From: Methanobacterium sp.
GTDB taxonomy: Archaea > Methanobacteriota > Methanobacteria > Methanobacteriales > Methanobacteriaceae
DNA: 12,198 nucleotides
Direction: 5' to 3'
NCBI GenBank assembly: GCA_028700095.1
Contig: JAQVTJ010000046.1
Location: 1 to 12,198 of the forward strand
This document shows, piece by piece, positions 8,404-12,198 of this stretch (position 1 is the stretch's first letter; each line of letters begins with the position of its first letter). The notes below the pieces were generated by a model. That model was not told the DNA's origin. It did no database searches and saw only the letters and a list, made by a program, of their open reading frames with translations. A program made the translations under genes and the position numbers.

Positions 8404-9045
8404 ATGGCACAGGAAATGATAGAAGGAATTAATCCAACACGGATGGAACTTCTAAAACTTAAAGATAGGGAAAAACTTGCAGTAAAAGGTCATAGTCTTC
8501 TTAAAGAGAAGAGAAATGCCCTTATCATGGAGTTTTTCAACATATTAGAGCGTGTTAAAGGTTCAAGGGAAGATGTTGAAAAAACACTCACAGAAGCCTA
8601 CAAAGATCTTACAGCTGCACAAATTGTAATGGGAGATTTAGCAGTTAAAAAGGCTGCTATGTCTGTTAAAGAATTTGTTGATGTAGATATTGATTCAAGA
8701 AGTGTTATGGGTGTTGTTGTGCCGGTGCTTGATTCAGATATTCATAAAAGAACCATGGTTGAAAGAGGATATGGTTTTCTTGATACATCTGTTAAACTTG
8801 ATGAAGCCGCACATAAATTTGAAGAATCCATTAAACTCATAATTGAACTTGGAGAAATAGAAAAAACCATAATACTTCTTGCAGGGGAAATAGAATCCAC
8901 TAAAAGAAGGGTTAATGCCTTGGAACATATCATCATACCAAAACTTGAAAATACTGTAAAGTATATTGAGATGAGGCTTGAAGAAATGGAAAGGGAGAAC
9001 TTTGTAAGATTAAAGATGATCAAAAAAACCATGGAGATGGAATAA
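8404..9045 (+). CDS. atpD: A-type ATP synthase subunit D (central rotor shaft)
   Basis: Subunit D is the long antiparallel coiled coil that forms the rotating axle inside the A3B3 head, held by F and C below. The 213-aa protein shows the conserved N-terminal signature NPTRMELLKLKDREKLAVKG followed by HSLLKEKRNALIMEF. A central region runs through SVKEFVDVDIDSRSVMGV, and the C-terminal helix contains RRVNALEHIIIPKLENTVKY and RLEEMERENFVRLKMIKK, all typical of D. Length is normal. ATG 8404 has GAGGGAT upstream. It is the only operon subunit preceded by a sizeable gap (57 nt). Its last codons encode GGAGATGG, which serves the next gene. Confidence 0.96.
   Translation: MAQEMIEGINPTRMELLKLKDREKLAVKGHSLLKEKRNALIMEFFNILERVKGSREDVEKTLTEAYKDLTAAQIVMGDLAVKKAAMSVKEFVDVDIDSRSVMGVVVPVLDSDIHKRTMVERGYGFLDTSVKLDEAAHKFEESIKLIIELGEIEKTIILLAGEIESTKRRVNALEHIIIPKLENTVKYIEMRLEEMERENFVRLKMIKKTMEME
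9033..9040 (+). promoter_or_regulatory. Ribosome binding site of the DUF22-like gene
   Basis: GGAGATGG within the end of subunit D, 5 nt before TTG 9046. It is the main reason to accept a TTG start for the next gene. Confidence 0.65.
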
Positions 9046-9429
9046 TTGGTTAGGATAATAACAAGGTTAGATGCAGTTAAAAAGGAACTTGCAGAATCTA
9101 AATCAAAGCATCTTGACTTTGAAATAGGTACCATCTCAGGTAATCTAAGGGCAGTAATTGCTGATGAGGATATGGTTTTTAAATCTGGAGATATAAAGTC
9201 AATCAAAATTAAAAAAATTCCCATACCTGCAAATTATTTATGTTTCCTTAGTGGATATGGTTCAAACAGTTATGGACATGCCATTGCAGTTGAGGAAGAT
9301 ATTCCTTTACCTGTTAGTATGAAACGTATGGCTGATCATGCAATGTTCGCTGCTGCTGAAACATGTGAAATAAAAAAGGATGATTTATTAGGTGTTTTAA
9401 TATTATTACCAGTTCATTTAACACACTGA
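9046..9429 (+). CDS. DUF22-like archaeal protein of unknown function, tenth gene of the ATP synthase operon
   Basis: This 127-aa soluble protein has no membrane span or signal. It resembles, from memory, the archaeal DUF22 family (Pfam PF01629), which has no known function. Visible parts are an N-terminal MVRIITRLDAVKKELAE segment, LRAVIADEDMVFKSGDI (34-50), a glycine-rich LSGYGSNSYGHAIAVEED (68-85), PLPV (87-90), and a C-terminal DHAMFAAAETCEIKKDDLLG plus hydrophobic strand. The compact beta-rich look with SGD and KKDD turns suggests a small barrel-like domain; this is inference. It starts with TTG directly after the D stop (TAA 9043-9045, zero spacing), with GGAGATGG upstream, so it is probably translated by coupling to D. 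A role in assembly or regulation of the ATP synthase is plausible from position only. The family name is uncertain; the gene itself is well supported. Confidence 0.72.
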   Translation: MVRIITRLDAVKKELAESKSKHLDFEIGTISGNLRAVIADEDMVFKSGDIKSIKIKKIPIPANYLCFLSGYGSNSYGHAIAVEEDIPLPVSMKRMADHAMFAAAETCEIKKDDLLGVLILLPVHLTH

Positions 9430-9444
9430 TAAATATATAATCCT

Positions 9445-9463
9445 ATTTTTTCTATTTTTTTTT
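9445..9463 (+). terminator. T-rich terminator of the ATP synthase operon
   Basis: Runs of six and nine T (ATTTTTTC then ATTTTTTTTTG) begin 16 nt after the stop of the last operon gene. Archaeal RNA polymerase terminates at such U-tracts without a stem. A further T9 run lies at 9528-9536 as a possible backup. Confidence 0.65.
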
Positions 9464-9565
9464 GATATAATTTTTATTATAGAAAGTAAAACCCTAAATT
9501 ATGGTTATTTTATATTTAATAAAGCAGTTTTTTTTTAAATAAATTAAACTTTAATTTTGTGTAAT

Positions 9566-9574
9566 AAAAAAAAA
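9566..9574 (-). terminator. T-rich terminator of the 112-aa minus-strand gene
   Basis: A run of nine A on the plus strand is T9 on the minus strand, 15 nt beyond the minus-strand stop at 9589. It continues into TTTTTT on the plus strand (9575-9580), making a 12-bp AAAAAATTTTTT palindrome that could act on both strands. The 159-bp stretch 9430-9588 between the convergent genes holds only these T/A runs and no credible gene. Confidence 0.5.
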
Positions 9575-9588
9575 TTTTTTGGAAAATT

Positions 9589-9927
9589 TTATCCATCCAT
9601 TATCTTAATCTGGATTTGTAGCATATCATTAACAACATTAACCCGGGTTTTAATATTATTATTTTCTTTTTCCATTTCTTTTATTCTAAAGAAAATATTG
9701 GTAAGGGATATAGTATTAAAATTTCCTTTTTTATTATGGGGTTTAGAAGAAATAAGAAGAATTTTAAATAGATTATTTCCTATTGTAACATTGTAGTTAA
9801 TAGCATTGATATATATGGCATCTGAAATCCTAAGTAAAATCTTTATAACTTTTATTGGAAGTCCACTTTTACTTATAACCTCTTTAATCATGTCATTTTC
9901 TCTGCATTGTTCAACATTTATTTGCAT
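9589..9927 (-). CDS. Hypothetical 112-aa protein, unrecognised
   Basis: I do not recognise this protein. It is basic and Asn/Ile/Lys-rich. The N-terminal part (residues 1-40) includes ENDMIKEVISKSGLPIKVIK, which reads like a helix-turn-helix or small alpha-helical domain. The middle (41-75) may be beta-strand (NAINYNVTIG, LFKILLISSK). The C-terminal third (about 76-110) is a likely amphipathic or coiled-coil helix (FFRIKEMEKENNNIKTRVN). The start at 9927 is supported by GGGGTG on the minus strand about 9 nt upstream; an internal ATG at residue 13 is an alternative. It converges on the ATP synthase operon and diverges from the 97-aa gene. The plus-strand frames here are Leu/Phe/Ile-rich shadows. 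A DNA-binding or subunit-interaction role is speculation. Confidence 0.6.
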   Translation of the reverse strand: MQINVEQCRENDMIKEVISKSGLPIKVIKILLRISDAIYINAINYNVTIGNNLFKILLISSKPHNKKGNFNTISLTNIFFRIKEMEKENNNIKTRVNVVNDMLQIQIKIMDG

Positions 9928-10162
9928 TTTATTTTACACCCCACATACACACAAAAAATTTTTATTAAAAATTATTGATAAACTAAAATTATTATATAAT
10001 TATAAGTAGATATAATTTACAGATAATGCAGGATACTTGAGATAAATTAGTAAAAAAAATAGATATTAAATCTTAATATAATATTTATCCCCCAAATGCA
10101 AGTTTTTTGACGAATTTCTATTAAAATAAACCCCCCATGTTTGTTTGTAGATAATAATAGAC
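9928..10162. promoter_or_regulatory. Divergent AT-rich control region between two hypothetical genes
   Basis: This 235-bp gap separates divergent genes and holds no credible ORF. For the minus gene, TTATATAAT (minus strand, 9991-9999) could be the TATA box, placing the start near 9970. That start would fall within a perfect 17-bp AT palindrome at 9957-9973 (AATTTTTA-T-TAAAAATT). For the plus gene, TTAATATAATATTTAT at 10073-10088 is TATA-like and is overlapped by an inverted repeat ATATTAA-ATC-TTAATAT at 10063-10079. C5 (10089-10093) and C6 (10131-10136) tracts follow. The elements are seen; their roles are inferred, and AT richness makes chance matches likely. Confidence 0.4.
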
Positions 10163-10456
10163 ATGGATTTAAAAAAGATAAATTTAGAAGAAATATATGA
10201 AATTTTAAGTGGATCAAAATATCCTATACTAAAATTATCTATATATATTGAAATTGATTCAAATGATTCAATTATAGAATATCTGGTAAACTCCAAAACA
10301 AAGTTATATGTAAATATACTTAAAATGAAAGAATGTGTTATAAAGAAATATGTTATACATAAGGATATTAAATTACTAAGAAAAGAACTTTCAATAACTA
10401 TACAATATAATATTTCTAGTGAGGTAAAAAATAATGGTTCAAGATCCATTAAATGA
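10163..10456 (+). CDS. Hypothetical 97-aa protein, unrecognised, overlapping a small membrane gene
   Basis: I do not recognise this protein. It is 97 aa, rich in Ile, Lys, Glu and Ser, soluble, with no membrane span. The N-terminus (LKKINLEEIYEILSGSKYPI) looks helical. The middle (LKLSIYIEIDSNDSIIEY, TKLYVNILKMKECVIKKYVI) looks like beta-strands, and a helix plus strand follow (KLLRKELSITIQYNI). This suggests a small alpha/beta domain. The ATG at 10163 has no good ribosome binding site, so it may be poorly expressed, start elsewhere, or use a near-leaderless mRNA. Its last eight codons overlap the next ORF by 23 nt in another frame and contain that ORF's ribosome binding site. A 127-codon minus-strand frame covers the same bases but reads as a Phe/Ile/Ser-rich shadow. 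Confidence 0.55.
   Translation: MDLKKINLEEIYEILSGSKYPILKLSIYIEIDSNDSIIEYLVNSKTKLYVNILKMKECVIKKYVIHKDIKLLRKELSITIQYNISSEVKNNGSRSIK
10421..10425 (+). promoter_or_regulatory. Ribosome binding site of the 52-aa membrane protein
   Basis: GAGGT, with GTGAGGT starting at 10419, lies 8 nt before ATG 10434 and inside the 97-aa gene. Confidence 0.55.
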
Positions 10457-10592
10457 ATTATTTAAAGATATAAAAGATCCTGATAATCGTGCAAAAATGT
10501 TTCTTCTATTTGCTGGGGCAATGATAATGTCCACAATTTTAATAGTGTTTGGAACAATTATATTTATTCTTAGATTATTACATATATTTTGA
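10434..10592 (+). CDS. Small single-span membrane protein (52 aa), unrecognised
   Basis: ATG 10434 to TGA 10590-10592 encodes 52 residues. The N-terminal 21 are charged and polar (MVQDPLNELFKDIKDPDNRA) and the remainder is one long hydrophobic stretch (MFLLFAGAMIMSTILIVFGT, then IIFILRLLHIF). This is the layout of a small tail-anchored or single-pass membrane protein with a short cytoplasmic head. GAGGT lies 8 nt upstream, and the gene overlaps the 97-aa gene by 23 nt, so the two are probably co-expressed. The sharp polar-to-hydrophobic switch and the good binding site argue that it is real despite its size. Family and function are unknown to me. It ends 24 nt from the convergent ATP-grasp gene. 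Confidence 0.6.
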   Translation: MVQDPLNELFKDIKDPDNRAKMFLLFAGAMIMSTILIVFGTIIFILRLLHIF

Positions 10593-10616
10593 AATAATAT
10601 AGATAATTTGTAAATT

Positions 10617-11777
10617 TTATGATATTGGAATTAAATTTTGGTATACATCTGAAACAATTTTTTTTGCAGAAAAAATAGTGTTTTCAAGTAATTTTCCTGA
10701 GGTTAAAACAGTAACTACAGGTTCTCCTTTTTCAATAATTACATTTGAACTAGGTATATCATTCAAATTTTTCATATGAAAATTTGGTACCAATGAACGG
10801 TGTTTTGAATGAACTATCATTTTAACAGCAAAATTTTTTGGTAGGGGTATATTATTTATAACTCCTTTACATGCATTTATATGGGCTTCTGCCATATTTA
10901 TTCCTAAAACTTGCTCTGCTACTTCAAAAGTCCCCTGTGGTCTGGCATTAACTTCTATAACATAGATATTTCCATTGTTTATTATCATATCTACACCATT
11001 GGAACCTATAAGTTTCAACTTTTTTATAACATCTTCAGAAACTTCTTTAAAATCTTTTTGTAATGTTATAATTTCTTTGGATTTTTCGATATATGGTGCA
11101 ATATTACCACAATATCCATATATCTCATTTTGTCCCAACCAACTTTTTCCTATTAATTGTTTGCTTGTTAAAATGGTTGATGTTTCATCTCCACTTGAAA
11201 GTACAGATGCACTTATATCAACACCTTCTACAATTTCCTGTAATAATACTTCATGAATTTCAACATCTCTATCTGTTGGATCAAAATTTTTAATGCCTAA
11301 ACCTCCTGATCCTTTAAGGGGTTTGAGAAGAAAATTTTTATTGGTTGATTTAGCTATCTCCCAAGCATCATGAAAATCAGTTACCAAATAAGTTTCTGGT
11401 AATTTAAATATATCATCAAAATTTTTGGATAAATATTTGTAAAGTTTATATTTATTTTCAATATTTTCCACATCTCTATTTCCAATTAATTTATGTTTAG
11501 GAAATTTTAATGGAGAAATACCAGAACAGCAAATAATAAAGTCTGCAAGTTCCATATATTCTGCTGCAATATTAACAAGTTTTTGTGAATCGAATTGTTT
11601 AGAAAAAAAGCCACATGAATTAAATGGTTTTTGTGATAAAAATGATTTTTTATCTACAACACATTGGTTAATATCTTGACATCCAAAATAATCTACAGAA
11701 TAAACATTATATCCCATATTTTTAAGAGAACGTACCATAGGCCGGGTATTTACGCCTATAACTAGGATATTTTCCAT
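10617..11777 (-). CDS. ATP-grasp family ligase, substrate unknown (COG2232-like)
   Basis: ATP-grasp enzymes join a carboxylate to an amine or thiol through an acyl-phosphate made from ATP. This 386-aa cytoplasmic protein has all three parts. First is an N-terminal Rossmann-like pre-domain (NILVIGVNTRPMVRSLKN at 3-20). Next is the central lysine and glycine-rich loop LLKPLKGSGGLGI (150-162, K152), with EIVEG (181-185) for nucleotide binding. Last is the Mg-binding C-terminal part with GVDMII (261-266) and EVNARPQGTFE (275-285; E275, N277, R279). It resembles archaeal ATP-grasp proteins annotated as predicted carboligases; the substrate cannot be read from sequence. ATG 11777 has AAGGTAAT on the minus strand about 5 nt upstream. 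It lies 22 bp after tRNA-Gln with no terminator or clear separate promoter between, so co-transcription is likely. Confidence 0.85.
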   Translation of the reverse strand: MENILVIGVNTRPMVRSLKNMGYNVYSVDYFGCQDINQCVVDKKSFLSQKPFNSCGFFSKQFDSQKLVNIAAEYMELADFIICCSGISPLKFPKHKLIGNRDVENIENKYKLYKYLSKNFDDIFKLPETYLVTDFHDAWEIAKSTNKNFLLKPLKGSGGLGIKNFDPTDRDVEIHEVLLQEIVEGVDISASVLSSGDETSTILTSKQLIGKSWLGQNEIYGYCGNIAPYIEKSKEIITLQKDFKEVSEDVIKKLKLIGSNGVDMIINNGNIYVIEVNARPQGTFEVAEQVLGINMAEAHINACKGVINNIPLPKNFAVKMIVHSKHRSLVPNFHMKNLNDIPSSNVIIEKGEPVVTVLTSGKLLENTIFSAKKIVSDVYQNLIPIS

Positions 11778-11799
11778 ATAATTACCTTGAAAATTTAAA

Positions 11800-11871
<72 letters not shown>

Positions 11872-11885
11872 AGTATAGAATAGAC

Positions 11886-11926
11886 TGCATTGCAGTAATC
11901 TGTTTTTCAACTTGCTTATATTTAAA
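11886..11926 (-). promoter_or_regulatory. TATA promoter of the tRNA-Gln / ATP-grasp unit
   Basis: On the minus strand TTTAAATATA (11926-11917) is close to the consensus archaeal tRNA TATA box. About 25-28 nt downstream are TGCA sequences (11894-11891 and 11889-11886), the usual start-site motif of methanogen stable-RNA genes. They sit in an inverted repeat ACTGCA-A-TGCAGT (11896-11884). The tRNA 5' end would follow after about 20 nt of leader. Confidence 0.75.
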
Positions 11927-11950
11927 GGTATCGGCATGGTATTAATAATC

Positions 11951-12198
11951 TTAAAAATCCATTTTCTTCTCACATACACTATTAAATCTACAGCTTCTAC
12001 ATTTATTAGGATTATTAGTTGCTTCGTATTCTATTTCACCATTTAATAGTTTATGTATACGATTAATAAGATTGATAATATCTTTTTCAGCTTTTTCATC
12101 AAAATAAGATGCCCAGTAAATATTTTCTGTACCTCTTTGTCTAAGAGATGCTACTATCCGTCTTTTCTCAGGTAACATTTCCTTAAATGCAAGACAAT
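11951..12198 (-). CDS. Cas4/RecB-like PD-(D/E)XK nuclease, C-terminal part (5' end outside window)
   Basis: The minus frame is open from the window edge to TAA at 11951-11953, about 81 codons. The internal ATG at 12178 is probably not the start, since the frame stays open upstream of it (CLAFKE before MLPEK). The tail PNKCRSCRFNSVCEKK has a C-x2-C-x5-C arrangement like the three C-terminal cysteines that hold the 4Fe-4S cluster in Cas4 and related Dna2/AddB-type nucleases. The preceding DEKAEKDIINLINRIHKLLN helix also fits the Cas4-like layout. The catalytic PD-(D/E)XK residues and the fourth cysteine would lie outside the window. No cas genes or repeats are visible here, so a standalone Cas4-like nuclease is as likely as a CRISPR one. 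Confidence 0.65.
   Translation of the reverse strand, partial: CLAFKEMLPEKRRIVASLRQRGTENIYWASYFDEKAEKDIINLINRIHKLLNGEIEYEATNNPNKCRSCRFNSVCEKKMDF

Noticed and set aside
9557..10009. Plus-strand frames of 79 and 67 codons opposite the 112-aa gene
   Set aside because: No ribosome binding sites, Leu/Phe/Ile-rich low-complexity products, antisense to a better candidate.
9430..10162. CRISPR array or tandem repeat in the AT-rich intergenic DNA
   Set aside because: No regularly spaced identical repeats seen, only homopolymer runs and short AT palindromes.
10081..10162. Riboswitch in the leader of the 97-aa gene (C-tracts)
   Set aside because: No recognisable aptamer core and few GC pairs; the C-tracts have no matching G-tracts nearby on the same strand.
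10066..10449. 127-codon minus-strand frame opposite the 97-aa gene
   Set aside because: Product is Phe/Ile/Ser-rich, as expected from the antisense of a Lys/Glu-rich gene. The plus-strand gene has a more natural composition and leads into the 52-aa ORF.

Overview
The window is AT-rich archaeal DNA from a methanogen, most likely order Methanobacteriales (a Methanosphaera- or Methanobrevibacter-like genome). The evidence is a complete A-type (A1Ao) ATP synthase operon in the euryarchaeal order H-I-K-E-C-F-A-B-D, ribosome binding sites complementary to the archaeal 16S 3' end (GGTGAT, AGGAGGT), TATA-box promoters, and a tRNA-Gln with no encoded CCA and an A1-U72 first pair. Genus is a guess from base composition and protein similarity from memory.

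Region 1 (1-130) is the 3' end of an unrecognised plus-strand gene. Region 2 (about 211-9463) is the ATP synthase operon. H and E are peripheral-stalk coiled coils. I and K are the membrane motor: I carries the essential arginine, and K is a two-hairpin rotor subunit with a Na+-type site in both hairpins. C, F and D form the central shaft. A is the catalytic subunit and B the non-catalytic nucleotide-site subunit. Genes abut or overlap by 4 nt, except for a 57-nt gap before D that contains an AT hairpin. A tenth gene, a DUF22-like protein of unknown function, starts with TTG directly after the D stop codon. T-runs follow it.

Region 3 (9430-10616) is the least explained part. It holds a 112-codon minus-strand gene, a divergent AT-rich control region with inverted repeats and C-tracts, and a plus-strand pair of overlapping small genes (97 aa, then a 52-aa single-span membrane protein). 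None of these three products is recognised.

Region 4 (10617-12198) is all minus strand. From right to left it holds the C-terminal part of a Cas4/RecB-like nuclease with a C-x2-C-x5-C iron-sulfur motif (running off the window), tRNA-Gln(UUG) with a clear TATA box, and 22 bp later an ATP-grasp ligase of unknown substrate that appears to share the tRNA transcript. No CRISPR array, insertion sequence or rRNA was seen. The ATP synthase operon is ordinary core machinery; the more novel material is the DUF22-like partner, the small-gene cluster and the tRNA/ATP-grasp unit.
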